Made by a program: the position numbers and the translations under genes
Notes under the pieces: generated by a model
What the model saw: the letters and a program-made list of their open reading frames with translations, nothing else
Told to the model about the DNA's origin: nothing
Database searches by the model: none
Assembly: GCA_936450465.1 (NCBI GenBank)
Contig: OW388299.1
Location: 40,683,548 to 40,747,547 of the forward strand
Reading direction: 5' to 3'
DNA: 64,000 nucleotides
From: Gibbula magus
Taxonomy: Eukaryota; Mollusca; Gastropoda; Trochida; Trochidae
Shown here: piece after piece, positions 47,011-59,076 of the stretch
Position numbering within the stretch: the stretch's first letter is position 1
Layout: each line of letters begins with the position of its first letter

Positions 47011-50000
47011 TTAATATCCATGATCGTATGTAGAGAGAGCGTTGAAGAGCCAGTATCGGTGGTCTGGGAAGATAACGATGGTGTAGAGACTGTCCCCGGC
47101 CATGTGGAAGCCGTGTTCCCGGCCGGCTCGACACACCGGCGCATCACTGAAGCCATGCACACTCACTGCACACCAGGTTCCAGTACCTTCACTCACATGC
47201 CTCCTGCAACACAATCAAGAAGAGCTGATGAAGAGTTTAATGCTGCTCTCAAGAGTAGTTCACTTAAATCACGGCTGCAAGTATTATTTCAGGGAGAGAG
47301 CCTGCAACACAATGGTGGCTATGTAATTTGGTGAAACCAGCGAGTATCGGTTGTAACTAGCGATCCATGGGTGGTAGGCTACCGTGCTGAAATTTAGTGT
47401 AGCTTTACAACCAAATACGGTAGACAAACTTGCCAAATGTCTGGCAGGGTTTGAAACCCAGTCCTCTTGATCCGAAGCCGTCCAATCAAGAAGAAAACAG
47501 AGTAAAATAATTGTGGATGAATAAACAAAATTTCAGATATCCCTACTTTAATTGCAACAAATACATCCAGATTTGCTTAAAACAAGTTTTCAGGAAAATA
47601 TTATATGTTGGTTTGGGTAATGGTCCAGAACTGAATTATTTCATGAGCAGAGATATAGAGAAATAGAGCGGGAAGATTGAATCAGGATCCCCCAATGCTA
47701 TGATGTTGTTGGTATACCTGACAACTTGTAGCAGGTGCCCTATAGTGTGAGGGGAGATAACTCCAGTGGCCCGATACACTCCCAGCGTTTTCTCTTCCGC
47801 TGGTTCAGGACTGCGGTAAGTTGTCAAGTAGTCGTCTGCCTCACCGTCCCTGTCAACAACATGTTACTTACACTTACCGGCCCATAAAACAACAACATGT
47901 CGGCACATAACACAACATCATGTCACTTACACTTTCTGGCCCAAAAAACAACAACATGTCACTGACTTTCTGGCACATATAACAACAAGTCACTTACATT
48001 TACCGGCACATAAAACAACATCACATCACTTACACTTACCGGAAAATAAGACAACAACATGTCACTTACACTTACCGGCACATAAAACAACAACATGTTA
48101 CTCACTTACCGGCACATAAAACAATGACACCTCACTGACTTACTGGCCCATAAAACAACACAAAATACCAGTACCAAACCATTAGAACTTGGTGAATGAC
48201 AAGGAACAAATAAATCATCTGAATCTAGAATACGCTGATATATTCCTCACAACATAAGACAAGTACCAGGTATCCACTAATAACATTGGATTTATAATAA
48301 CATCTGGTTTTAAATAACATTTAATAATTTCTGGTTTCTAATAACATCTGGTTTCTAATAATATGGGGTTTTCTAATAACAACTTCTTTCTCATAACATC
48401 TGATAATGTCTGGTTTCTGATAATATCAAGCTTCTCATAACATCTGATAATGTCTGGTTTCTAATAATATAGAGTTTCTCATAACATCTGATAATGTCTG
48501 GTTTCTAATAATATAGCGTTTCTAATAACATCTGGTTTCTAATAATATCAAATAATTTCTGGTTTCAAATAATATGGGGTGTAATGACATCTGGTTTCTA
48601 AAATGTAAGACCATAATCTAAAATTTACAGAGGACAAACTACCATGATCACCAAGCCTACTTACAAGACGACATCACACATGACCGCCCCGAGCCACTCA
48701 TATACCTCGGTGTGCACCGTGTCGGGGGTTAGCACCGGAGTCAGACGTTCCCTCATCAATCTCCTTGTGGCATTCACAGGAGCCGCACTCACTTCGTACT
48801 CCTGACTCGTAAAATATTTCTGTATTGAACTTGGGCAGATCTTCTCATCTGTCAATAAAAACAACTCAAGTGAATAAAGGAACTATTTTGACAAGAAAAT
48901 GTCATGACAATGAAAATTGTAATTCTTTTAAAAGTGAAAGGCAGATAACATGCAATGTTGTGTTGCGTTCAACTTCCCAATGCAAGGCATAACTCTTGCC
49001 AGTCTCCATCACTGGCTGATTTAGGCCTTGCAGTATTTCCCTCGCTTCTCTGTGCTAAGATAGAAGATCGCTGCACCTGAAATGCATACTGGGGTTTGAT
49101 TTCCTGGCACGGAAATCTTAAAGAAATGCGACAAAGCTTAAATTAGCCAGTAGTGGAGACTGGCAAGAGTTGTGTTGTGTTAAGTAAAAAAAAATTAAAA
49201 TTTTGTTTGTTTTAATATCCAAGTAATGCTTTTCTTAGTTTTATTTTCTTTAGCTAGCGATTTCATTTTCAGACAACTATGTACTTGCTCTATGTATGTT
49301 CTGGACTGTATAAAGGCTCTGTTCTAATATATTTCTATATATAGGCACAAGAGATATAATTAAAAAAAAATAGAGCCACTGGCTCTGAAGCTCATCAGGA
49401 ATCATGTTATGAATTATCCGTAAAGGAAAAGGTTAAGATATCACATAATAATTCATTTCTCAGTCATCAAATTTATTATCAAAATTGGTTACACATTAAT
49501 CCATATTCATTATAAATAATGTAGACCTTTGCAGTTTATTGTTTTACTTCCTATTTTTATCCTGGAATTATCAACATTTAATACATAATGAAAAAGAGCC
49601 TCTATTTGTTTCTAAAAATCCTGTTTCTCATAGGCTCATAGTTTCATAGGATCCTTTTCAATTTTTAATTAATAAATTCTATTGAGCATCTGAGTGTAAG
49701 ACTAAATCAGTAACACAGCAGAGAAGTAACCTGAAACCTCTGTGTATTAGCAAGCTGCTATTTGCATCTCTGCCAGGGAGTGGTCACTCCCCAGGTCAAC
49801 ACCTGCAGTTATGCAACATGCAGACCCTGGACTCACAGCCAGTAAATTATATATTTTAAATCTTGTTTTCCCCATCTTTATTTATTTTTCTTTATTGGAA
49901 AAGAAGATGTGGTATCACAAACTCATGTAGCCAGTTTTAATAGTCTTATCTTACTTCATCACCATGCAGTCATATTTAGTTCACATATCTAATGTAAAAT

Positions 50001-53000
50001 AAAACATTTGTTAACCCATTTTAAATTTTTTCCTATGCATCCTGTCACAATATTCAGTTCACAGGCTATTCAATAGTTCTTATTTCACATTGATTACATC
50101 AAACATGTCCATAATGTAGTATTACTCTTAAGCTGACATATGAAGTGCACATAAAATCTCATTATCTTCACAGTTCATTAAAACAGCTGTTTAAGTGGTT
50201 ACCCCTGTGATCCATATTTGGGGTCACAAGATCACCAAATCTACAATTTAGAATCCCTATTGGCAAAAGAGTCTGTATATAACATTTCAGCTTTCTAGAG
50301 CTTTTGGGACTGGAGAAAAAGATGAAAAATGATTTTTAGGTTGTGACCCCTGTGGCCCTTATTTGGGGTCACAGGGTTACTAAATCTACAATTTAGAATT
50401 CCCATCAGTCAAGGAGTCTGTACATAAAATTTCAGCTCTCTGGAGTCATTGGTTCTGGAGAAGAAGATGAAAATAGCTTTTAAGGTTATGACCCCTGGGG
50501 CCCTTATTTGGGGTCACAGGGTCACCAAATCTACAATTTAGAATCCCCATTGGCCAAGGAGTCAGTACATAACATTTCAGATCTCTGGAGTCATTGGTTC
50601 TGGAGAAGAAGATGAAAATAGCTTTTAAGGTTATGACCCCTGGGGCCCTTATTTAGGGTCACAGGGTCACCAAATCTACAATTTAGAATCCCCATTGGCC
50701 AAGGAGTCAGTACATAACATTTCAGATCTCTGGAGTCATTGGTTCTGGAGAAGAAGATGAAAATAGCTTTTAAGGTTATGACCCCTGGGGCCCTTATTTA
50801 GGGTCACAGGGTCACCAAATCTAAAATTTAGAATCCCCATTGGCCAAGGAGTCTGTACATAAAATTTCAGCTCTCTAGAGTAATTGGTTCTGGAGAAGAA
50901 GTCGAAAAAGTGAAAAGTTTACGGACGGATGAGCTAACAAAGTTGCAAGATTAAAATATATTTTACTTTGAAAAGCAATGAATGTGACAAGGAGAGTTCA
51001 CTTACAAAATCCTGTCAACGCTTTTAATGTCAATATAATTTACAAGGTTTGTTTCACATTTTGTTATTATTCTAAACAGGAAACATCCTCCAAGCAATTA
51101 AATGTTTGCTAAGGTCAATTTACTAAAATCTTCACACCTTGAGGTATCCACGTGACGAGGAAGTCGAAGACTAGGTTAACATTATCCTTCAAGCAGCTCC
51201 AGACCCGGTTGTACGTTTTCCGTCCCGGCGTGAAATGATCCGCGACAAGGTCCACCTCAACAACTGCAGCATAAATATACGAGATAGAGGAGACTTAATG
51301 ATATTGGTGGGAATCAAACCCCAGACCTCTTGATCCGAAGCTGAATGCACTAACCACTGCATTATCTGCCCAAAAATGTAAAGGATTTGATATCAAAAGG
51401 GCGAAAGTAAAATTTTATTAAAAAAAGCTTTTAAGACATGTTTAGTTTTTGTTTATTGCTTGCCCCAAAACATTTACAGTATTCTCTTGGGTATAAGACC
51501 AGTGGGGCAGGCAAACAAACATCTTGAAATTATGGGGGTGGGCTTTTAGATGGGAGAGACCCCAACTCAGATGAAAATTTATACCTGAGACCTTCAGACA
51601 GTTAGAATAGGTTTTATGTAGGTTTTTTGACACTTAACTTAAAATAATATTAGAGATATATGTAATGAATGACCATTTAACATCTGACAAAATTGGGGGT
51701 GGGATATAACCTGAAAATAACCCCAACCAGGACACCCTCCAAAAAGACGGGGTCTTAGAGAGAATACGGTAGACAAGGTAAACAAAAGGATGAAGGTATT
51801 AAGATTATCACGTCATAATCAGCCAATTACTTTTATGATGGAAGTATTAAAATTGTGATGTCACAACTACAAACATTTATCATTCTATATACAACTGTGA
51901 TAAGGCCATACAAATATTACAAAGGTATATTTTATCTATCTGCAAGCACAGAAAAGTTAACAAAATGCAGCAAGGCTTGAATTATCCAGTGATGGATACT
52001 GACGCGAGTTACGAGAATACCAAACCACTTGATGCATACCGTATTTTGATGGTTTTGTATGCCTGTGTGTAAACAATGATGGTTTTCCTTCAATGCCAAG
52101 TTGTTCGTATGTATCCTTCGTAAGATGTAGAATAAGTTTGCCTGCAAATAAAGTCCACATTGTTAACAATTGAGGAGCAGTGAGTATAGGTGAGGAGGTG
52201 ATGGACACAGGCTGATCCAGGGATTTTTAATGGAGTGGAGGGAGGTTAACATGTTGAAAATGGTAGGGGAGGGGTGATTAGGGGTTGGATGAAAGTTGAA
52301 AATAGGGGGGGGGGGAGGTGGGGGGGAGATTGGGTAGCAGGGCAAGGTTCACATGGTGAAAATGGTGGGAAAGGAGAAAGGGGGATGAGCGAAGGTCCAT
52401 ATTTTGAAAATTGGGGGGGGGGGGGGGGGTGAAATTGAGGGGGATGGGGGAGGTTTGCATGTTGAAAATGGTGGGGGGTGTTCTAAACAAATTTTTAAAG
52501 GCTGGGGGTTTTAGCACCTCACTCCCATCTTGATCAGCAACTGAGAAGTGTAGCAAGATGAGGGGAGGACTAGAAAGTTGAGGAGAGAGTGAGTTGAGGG
52601 GATGCAGTAGGATGAGAGGAGTTGATCACCTGTAGGAAGGAGAGCTGCACAATCATGGCAGTCCAGACGGGTTTGATTGGACAGCATGTACATCGATCCT
52701 GTAACAGTCAAGACAGGACATAGTCACACACCAAACTTGTATATACTCACCAGAGCCAAGTGTGAAATAAATATTTGAATAAATGAAGAAAAGTGTATTT
52801 ATCAAATTATCACCTGTAATAGCAATAAGAAAAGAGAATGAAATTGACAGTCTACAAGATTCTACCAGTGACAACATTGTAACGATTGTATTGTAGTATT
52901 GTAACTTTGATAGTCAATTTCAATGTCAATTGACTTTAACCTTTTTTTAAATTTGACTCACAATAAACAGTTATGTCCAAATTTACATCATTACTTTCTG

Positions 53001-54651
53001 AACTATTTTTTAAAATAAATAAAATCTGCTTACCGCTATTTTTATTTGTATTGAGCAAAATGGTACAGTTTGAGACATTGTGATATATATAAATGCAAAA
53101 CCTCTGTATCATATCTCTTGAGAGATTGATGCATAGGTGAAAATATAGGTTACGACATGAGCATCACTGAGTTCAACAACATACATCATGGCAGAAGGAC
53201 TCATTTATCATTTGATGTTGGTTGTTGACCTAACCTCAATCAGCACATAATAATAAATGAGACCTACCACCACACTTATTGTTATTTACCAACCTTTTTT
53301 TACGAAAGCCTCGATAAATTCTTTGTCAATAAGTCGGAGTGCAGGTAAGCTGTGAATGATGTAAGCTTCTTCTTCCTCAAAGATTTGAGTAATCTCATCT
53401 GGTATCGACTCTCCTGGGAGCAACACCGACACCTATAGCACGAGGAGATGAATAGTCTTTATTCATACAGATATTTATTATACGCTAAATGGTGTTTTCA
53501 TGAGTGGCACTATGTGCAGGATTTTCTATCCTCTATGTGAAAAATTTGATCTGAAAAGTCTTTACTATTTCAACTTGAGGGACCCATCACAACTCACAAG
53601 TACAGGAGGGTTTGATTATTATATTTGACTTTATCATACAATAACAGATTAGATGATGAGAGAAAACGCATTGGCAAGAACTAACTTTCCAACAACTTTG
53701 ATTAAATGATAATGTTAAAATCAAGCAGGATAATAAAAATGATTTTATGTTGAATTTCATTTTTAAAATTTATGATATAGAGATTAAAGGTTCTATTACT
53801 TCAATGTAAATTAATGCACTCATGACCAAATTTAATCTGACTCTGTGTTTTTCATTTGTTTTAACAATGCGAGCAGATAAGATTGGTAATGAATGATCGG
53901 ATTTGTCATATGGTTCAATTTTCAGGGCTAAATATTTTGATTTACATTTAAATTTTAAAAGTTTCGAGTTCTGTTGAAAGTGCATATGCAAAGCAATTTC
54001 GAGGTGAGGTGAGGTGAGTTTGGGTTTTACGCCGCTTTCAAGAGTATTTTACTTATATCGCGGCTGCTAGTATTATTGCAGGGAGAAAGCCCGCAACGCC
54101 ATGTGGCTATGCATTGCGGTTAAACCTGCGAGCAACGGCTGGAACTAGCAAACCATGGGTGGTACTGCACTGAAATTCAGTGTAGCATTGCACTCAAACC
54201 TTACTGGGTGTAGAACAGTTCTCTACTGCAGACAAAGTTGCCGTGCCCCAGTGGCGGGATTCGAACCACGGACCTGAGCTTGATCCGAAGCCGGACGTGC
54301 TAACCACTGCGCTATCCCGCCCCCCAAAGCAATTTTGATGTCTTCATATGAACTCCTCTGGACGCGAGTGTTTACAAGTTAATTTAATATCAAACTTCAC
54401 CACAGAACCAGTTAGTCTGTTTGTTAGCACATTAGTTACAGCATAAGAATCTGAAAATTGAACTCTTCCCATCCACTTTTGGCGACATTCGTGTATTGTC
54501 AAGCATTAAAAACATAACAGAGTTTACAAACCGAAGCATTAAAATAATGTTCCTCAACGAACTTCTTATGTCTGCTGTTTTTATGGAGAAATGACGATTT
54601 TTCGAAAACCAATTTGCTTGCTGGAGCCATGTTTGGATAGGGCGCAGCCAT
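47011..54651 (-). CDS. RPP40: RNase P / RNase MRP protein subunit p40
   Basis: RPP40 is a protein subunit of nuclear RNase P and RNase MRP, which process pre-tRNA and pre-rRNA. Eight coding exons (5'-3' on minus): 54651-54532, 53432-53294, 52698-52630, 52141-52040, 51263-51138, 48848-48665, 47849-47718 and 47203-47011 (stop TAA). All phases are consistent, giving 355 codons including the stop (354 aa), close to the human length of about 363. Family landmarks include KLVFEKSSF near the N terminus, VKKGSMYMLS, GKLILHLTKDTYEQLGIEG, YEWLGAVMCDV, and a C-terminal VSVHGFSDAPV...GDSLYTIVIFPDHRYWL. The exon 2 donor is the weaker GTTGGT, chosen because it restores the conserved KKGS reading; the nearby GTAAAT site would break the frame. 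Two in-frame ATGs exist, at 54651 and 54630. The first has AAG before ATGG and gives an N-terminal length closer to human RPP40. Introns hold minisatellites, a SINE and MITEs. Confidence 0.93.
47250..47485 (-). mobile_element. SINE fragment in the last RPP40 intron
   Basis: Diverged minus-strand copy (CTTCGGATCAAGAGGAC, GGTTTCAAACCCTGCC, CACTAAATTTCAGCACGG) without the A box. Lies in sense with RPP40, close to the exon 8 acceptor. Confidence 0.8.
47860..48170 (-). repeat. Minisatellite of about 40 bp in the RPP40 intron, rich in donor-like CCGGTAAGT
   Basis: On minus the units read TTTTATGTGCCGGTAAGTGTAAGTGACATGTTGTTG with variants. Several carry the donor consensus GTAAGT. The array runs into the acceptor region of exon 7. 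Confidence 0.85.
48290..48605 (+). repeat. TCTGGTTTCTAATAATAT minisatellite in the RPP40 intron
   Basis: Repeated words ATAACATCTGATAATG, TCTGGTTTCTAATAATAT and GTTTCTCATAACATCTG with an irregular period of about 20-60 bp. Confidence 0.8.
48994..49171. mobile_element. Foldback MITE, ACTCTTGCCAGTCTCC family, best copy
   Basis: AACTCTTGCCAGTCTCCATC and inverted GGAGACTGGCAAGAGTT; the second words GGCTGATTTAGGCCTTG and CAAAGCTTAAATTAGCC are inverted too. Members also at 36366, 27679, 51944-52014 and 26862. Confidence 0.8.
49172..50194. other. RPP40 intron without recognisable features
   Basis: AT-rich. 49365-49400 carries GAGCCACTGGCTCTGAAGCTCATCAGG, shared with 54915-54945 as a repeat-family end. 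Confidence 0.5.
50195..50925 (+). repeat. 145-bp tandem repeat, five units, in an RPP40 intron
   Basis: GGTTATGACCCCTGGGGCCC at 50484, 50629 and 50774 gives an exact 145-bp period. The last three units are almost identical. Single diverged units at 13820-13900 and 54770-54920. Ends GAAAAGTTTACGGACGGATGAGCTA. Confidence 0.93.
51305..51372 (-). mobile_element. SINE head fragment
   Basis: Minus-strand A and B boxes (CAGTGGTTAGTGCATTCAGC, GGTTTGATTCCCACC) without the body. Confidence 0.7.
51475..51771. mobile_element. TIR element with CCGTATTCTCT ends, copy 2
   Basis: ACAGTATTCTCTTGGGTATAAGACC and GGTCTTAGAGAGAATACGGTA inverted; TTTTAGATGGGAGAGACCCC shared with 26180-26637. Confidence 0.75.
51944..52014. 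mobile_element. Foldback-MITE arm (ACTCTTGCCAGTCTCC family)
   Basis: GCAGCAAGGCTTGAATTATCCAGTGATGGATACTG matches the right arm of 27679-27863 in key words. Confidence 0.6.
52225..52510 (+). repeat. G-run minisatellite in an RPP40 intron
   Basis: CATGTTGAAAATGGTGGG-type words alternate with G runs of up to about 15. The plus strand could form G-quadruplexes; the RPP40 transcript is C-rich here. Confidence 0.85.
52740..53290. other. RPP40 intron without recognisable features
   Basis: AT-rich; no repeats or exons recognised. Confidence 0.5.
53440..53989. other. RPP40 first intron, unremarkable part
   Basis: No exon or clear repeat seen before the SINE at 54001. Confidence 0.5.
54001..54325 (-). 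mobile_element. tRNA-derived SINE in RPP40 intron 1
   Basis: Near full length, minus. Head GGGCGGGATAGCGCAGTGG, B box GGTTCGAATCCCGCC, (CACCT) tail at 54001. Target duplication AAAGCAATTT at 53990-53999 and 54326-54335. Confidence 0.92.
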
Positions 54652-54662
54652 CTTGAAATCCC
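54649..54662 (-). promoter_or_regulatory. YY1-like element overlapping the RPP40 start codon
   Basis: On the minus strand the sequence TCAAGATGGCTGCG overlaps the first RPP40 ATG. It resembles the YY1 core CAAGATGGCGGC, which in animal housekeeping genes often sits just downstream of the transcription start and can supply the translation start. The regulatory role is inferred. Confidence 0.35.
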
Positions 54663-54769
54663 GCAGTGAATACCGTCAAATAGTTTCTGCTTGATTGGGA
54701 GCCCGGTGCATCGCCGACCTACGTTGCTAAGACAAGTGTAAGTCGCTCACTAAAATGAAAATAGATTTT

Positions 54770-55760
54770 TACAGTGCGACCACTGATTTTGTGATCCTTA
54801 TTTAGTGCCACAGAATCACCAAATCTACAGTTTATACTCCCCATTGGCTAAAAAGTTTGTCAACAAGAGTATAGCTTCTAGGGATTTTGCTTCTGGAAAA
54901 GAAAAAGAAGAAATAGAGCCATGGGCTCTGTAGCTCATCAGGTTTTTACTATTCGACATACATTAATAGTTGAAGTACAATCCCTTGCCATAACTTTAAA
55001 ACAAAACTGTCAGTGCATGAGACCAACATGACTCACAAAAGAAAATTTATCACAACCACTGCATTGATCTTGAAAAAATGATCAAGCTAACCGAACCTCT
55101 ACAGATATTAACTCTTACTTTGATTTATAGTGATAATAGTCAAGACTTACGTTTGAAATAACAGGTTCCTAATATAAACTCCCGGGTAAAAGAAAGTACT
55201 CACCTCAGTTGGTTTCGGTTATAATTCAATATTTAAAAGGAATCAGATGCATTTGACTATGGCAAGATACACTAATACTTATCTGCAGTCGTTTGAATGA
55301 ATTAATTGGTGACTGTGGTCAAATTTTAGTTAAAATATCTTTGTTTAATGGTGACAGAGGTAAAAAAAAAAATTTACAGTGTGCAGAATCAGACACATTT
55401 ATTTAAAGATTATTATTTAAAGATTTTAGGGTGACCATCCTGCCACGCCCATATTTAACGGGGAATCAAGTTAAATTGATCAAACTTGAATCTAAATGTT
55501 ACAAAGATGTTATTCTGAACATTTCAGCTTCCTATAATGTCAAATGCTTTCGTAGAAGAAGTAGTTCAAAAAGATTTCACTAAAATTGCTTGTCACGCCC
55601 GTATTTGAGAGGCGGAGGGGCCCCCGGGGGTCGGGTAAAATATAAAAACTTTGATCCTCTAGGAACCTCCCACAAAATTTCAGCTTTATGGGTGTAGCGG
55701 TTCTTGAGAAGAATTCGAAAATGTGAAAAGTTTACGGGCGACGCCAGGCGGCCTTTCAGG
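54770..55760. repeat. Repeat remains between RPP40 and the F-BAR-like gene
   Basis: 54770-54945 is a diverged unit of the 145-bp family. 55430-55773 is the relative of 12590-13700 (CTGCCACGCCCATATTT, GGCCTGATGGGCTA). No gene between 54960 and 55430. Confidence 0.6.
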
Positions 55761-55885
55761 CCTGATGGGCTAAAACGGGTTTCAGATTGTTGCCCTTCTG
55801 ACTCTTATATTTGGGGTCCCATATCCATAATCCTTATTAGCTTATGAATCTGCACACAATCTACAGTCAAAATGATATCTCCTTG

Positions 55886-56066
55886 CACAGGGGCTTGTAT
55901 TGTCGAAAAAAACAGCGATCAGAAAGCACACATTCTGAAATATAATTTCAAACGGACATGGGGTGTTGAGCTCTTTACATCCCTTTTTTTTATAGTTTAA
56001 GGGCTGGATCGTGTCGACTTAATATGCTTTCTAATCGCTAGTTTTTCACCACTACAAGCCCCTGTG
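55886..56066. mobile_element. Foldback MITE, copy 2 of the 10123 family
   Basis: CACAGGGGCTTGTATTGTCG and inverted ACAAGCCCCTGTG; GGCTGGATCGTGTCGACTT shared with copy 1. Confidence 0.75.
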
Positions 56067-56307
56067 GGTACAGTCAGATCTACTATCTTTCTTGGTTTCT
56101 TCACATGTCATTGACTGAAGTATCCACACTTACAAGCGGTTGATGTTGATGATCCTTTTCAATGTATTAACCATGGGATTTTCAGCAGGAAATTGATAAG
56201 TTTAGAATTTATAAATACCATTGAATAATATAAGCTTAACAGTTTGCTCTATGGATTGTTCTGCATATCTATCAATACACATTTTAAAACTATGTGACCT
56301 AGTCAAT

Positions 56308-56397
56308 AGCCTGTGAGCGCTAGGGTGTTCGGCTTCGGATCAAGAGGTCCGGGGTTCGAAAATCCTCTAGGGGCTCGGTAACTTTGTCTGCATGTGT
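56308..56397 (+). mobile_element. SINE head fragment
   Basis: GTGAGCGCTAGGGTGTTCGG, GATCAAGAGGTCC, GGGTTCGAAAATCC and TAACTTTGTCTGCA on +. Abuts the 5'-truncated TTAA MITE at 56398. Confidence 0.75.
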
Positions 56398-56708
56398 AGA
56401 AACTGAAAATGCACGCCCCATTTACATGCACAGTAGTTATATGACCTATTAAACATTACACATATTTGTCATTTTGTCTATTATAAATAAGATTCCAAAA
56501 TTTCGTTTGACTCATTGCGCGTCAATCGCGATGCATTGTCCGGTTTTCGATCAGAAATCACAACTTTTACCTTCATATCGTCACTATACTAAGTCGACTA
56601 TCATTAAAATGGTAGTTTTCGGTAACAGTCGGTACTTCTCTATTAAGTAACACCATTTTTAACGTTTGGCATATGTGATGCCCAACAACACAATGGATGT
56701 ACCTTTAA
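56398..56708. mobile_element. 5'-truncated relative of the TTAA MITE at 23690
   Basis: Shares AGTAGTTATATGACCTATTA, CATTGTCCGGTTTTCGATC and ACAATGGATGTACCTTTAA. The left TIR is absent. Confidence 0.7.
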
Positions 56709-57476
56709 ACTATCATTGTTACATCAAAATCCCTGTTTTAAATAATGAAAACAGTACAAACCAGTCAATGAATCCTCTGAAGACCATTTAAACTGTAACA
56801 TCCCTGGGTAAGTTACTTGGAAGAGAACATGCAGTAAGTTCCTACATAAGTAAGTTCCTATATAGATACAGCTGCTAACTGATCAGCTGGTTTACAGCAT
56901 GAGAGTTTGTTATCTTATACTGCGACAATCAATGCGTACGTTGCGCTGACCGACAGAGTTTGAATTCTCTTATGTCGTCCCATGACAACCGTAACAGGGA
57001 CTCCGTGTCGACTAAACTCACGTGCGAAAAACGTCCCGATACAAAATAAAATATATCCCAATCCACGAGCGATACATACGACTGAAATCGAGTTACATCG
57101 TGTCTTTGGAAGCACTATAGATTGAATACAAGTCAAATTAACTATATGTGAAATTTCAAAACATTATATTTCATAATTCTGAGAAGCACACGTTTTAAGA
57201 AATCATCGTTTTCGAAACCCCTTAACTAGATGAGATAGGGGTCAAAACGGGCTCTTTGGCTTGTTTTATGACACCTTAAATTACACTAAAGATGTGTCAA
57301 CAAATTTAAGTCCATGTAGGTTATTTATGTCAACAACATCATCATGATCATAAATCAATCACATTTCTACATTTTATATATTTTTAAACTTAAATGCCAA
57401 AAAACACTTTTCAAAATGCGATTTCAGAACTTACATATTAATAAAAGTATCATCCTGTGATATGTGAAATTGTGAG
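56709..57476. other. No recognisable feature
   Basis: No gene supported. The small minus frames have no recognisable content. Confidence 0.45.
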
Positions 57477-57905
57477 TACCGTATTTCCTCTAATAGGAGC
57501 CGGGCCTCAAAAAGGAGCCGCGCCTCTAATAGCAGCCGGGGGGTAAAGGTACCTAAAGGTGAATAAGAGCCGGGCCTCCAATAAGGGCCTGGTCTCTGAT
57601 AGGGGTCCGGTTTATATCGCATTATTTATTACTCCCTACTAGATAATATTCCCCATATATGTTCCCAGGTACTAAGAGGGTTAAACTACCATTCTAAATT
57701 AGGTTTACGTCAAATGGCGAGGAGTTTGTGTTTTTCTGAGACATTTTCGTCAGTTATCAGATATTATCACGTGCATTGGTCAAACCTAATAATGAAATAA
57801 GGGCCGGGCCTCAAATAAGAGCCGGGCCTCCAATAAGCGCCGGGGGGTAAGAGCCTTAATTAACATGTTAATAAGGGCCCGGGCCCCAATTAGAGGAAAT
57901 ATGGT
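57477..57905. mobile_element. TIR element with TACCGTATTTCCTCTAAT ends and GAGCCGGGCCTC repeats
   Basis: TACCGTATTTCCTCTAATAG and inverted AATTAGAGGAAATATGGTA. Both sides hold repeated AATAAGAGCCGGGCCTC words and one GCCGGGGGGTAA each. GC-rich ends, AT-rich middle. Confidence 0.8.
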
Positions 57906-58321
57906 ACTTATTTACTAAATTTAATATCTACTTTCTCAGGCAGCAGTATTTCGTTTTATACTTTCTTAACATGCTGGGACGTTTCTTTTGCACGTCAGTA
58001 TAGTTCTTCGGACGAAACAGATTGTAAGGTGGCCTCGTATAGGTCTGTACCTTTGCTCCATTTACAAATATCAAATTCTTTCATGCTGCATTCAAACAAC
58101 CTCGCCATGCAGTCACTTTAAATTTCATAGAAATAATAAGGGCCACAGAAGCCATGACCTATGTTCTCCTTGGTGAATGTGGATTAAAAATATTACATTT
58201 ATAAACTCTGATTACTGTCAATCATTTTTTGAAAATGTTTGATTGTATTATATACATGTTATGTAAAATCTAAGCTACAGAGCAAGTGACTCCGATTTTC
58301 TATGGCTTCATCGGAGTCATT

Positions 58322-58386
58322 CTCTTACCATAGAGGTTACTCCCTTCAGATTTCCTATTCTGAAGGGAGCAACCTCTGTGGAAAGA
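58322..58386. mobile_element. Short hairpin of the GGTTACTCCC family
   Basis: CATAGAGGTTACTCCCTTCAG and CTGAAGGGAGCAACCTCTGTG are inverted around a loop of about 15 bp. Confidence 0.7.
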
Positions 58387-58389
58387 TTG

Positions 58390-59070
58390 GATCTAAGGAT
58401 GAAGATTGCAAAAGAATTCGATAATTTCATTTGACTATGAAATGTAAGCCGTAATGTGTACTCTTTAAAGGAAACTAATAAGAAACATATTTTAAGTGTC
58501 CAAAAGAAACGTTGCCAGATTTTCAACTGTCAAAAACAAAATATTGTCACTGGACAAGTCTGTTTTTAATGTCTTTGATAATCTTATATTTTGTTAAGTA
58601 TTGAAAATGCCATGGTGCGATACTTTTATCAATTTTATTTAAACTCTCCTATCTCGTCTAGTAAGACGATTTCAAAATGACGATTTTTTAATGGCGTGTT
58701 TCTCAGAAACAAGGTTATATTTTACAAAATGGACGATTTAGATTAGTTGTTTTCTGGACACGATCTGTAACTATGTTTATTAACCTTTGTGGATGAAACA
58801 TTCTTGCATTTTTGTTGTTTGACACAAGTTTACTTCCACAGGGGTTTGTATTGCTGAAACCAAACAGTTTCTAGGTCCAATACTTCGATTAGTAGGGTGT
58901 ATCGTATCGTTTCAGTAATAAGAAAACCTGTTACTATATGTGTATCGTCTCTCCTTTTGCACTACTTTTACACTTTAAATTATATACACATAAATCTAAA
59001 ACAAATATTTTGTTATAAAACAATATTTTATTCTACAAGAATCATCATGTCATATCAACCAGTGATTTTT
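58390..59070. other. 3' flank of the F-BAR-like gene
   Basis: 58497-58535 (TCCAAAAGAAACGTTGCCAG) resembles the mariner TIR at 18832; 58836-58880 is an arm of the 10123 foldback family. No gene. Confidence 0.45.
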
Positions 59071-59076
59071 CTTAGA

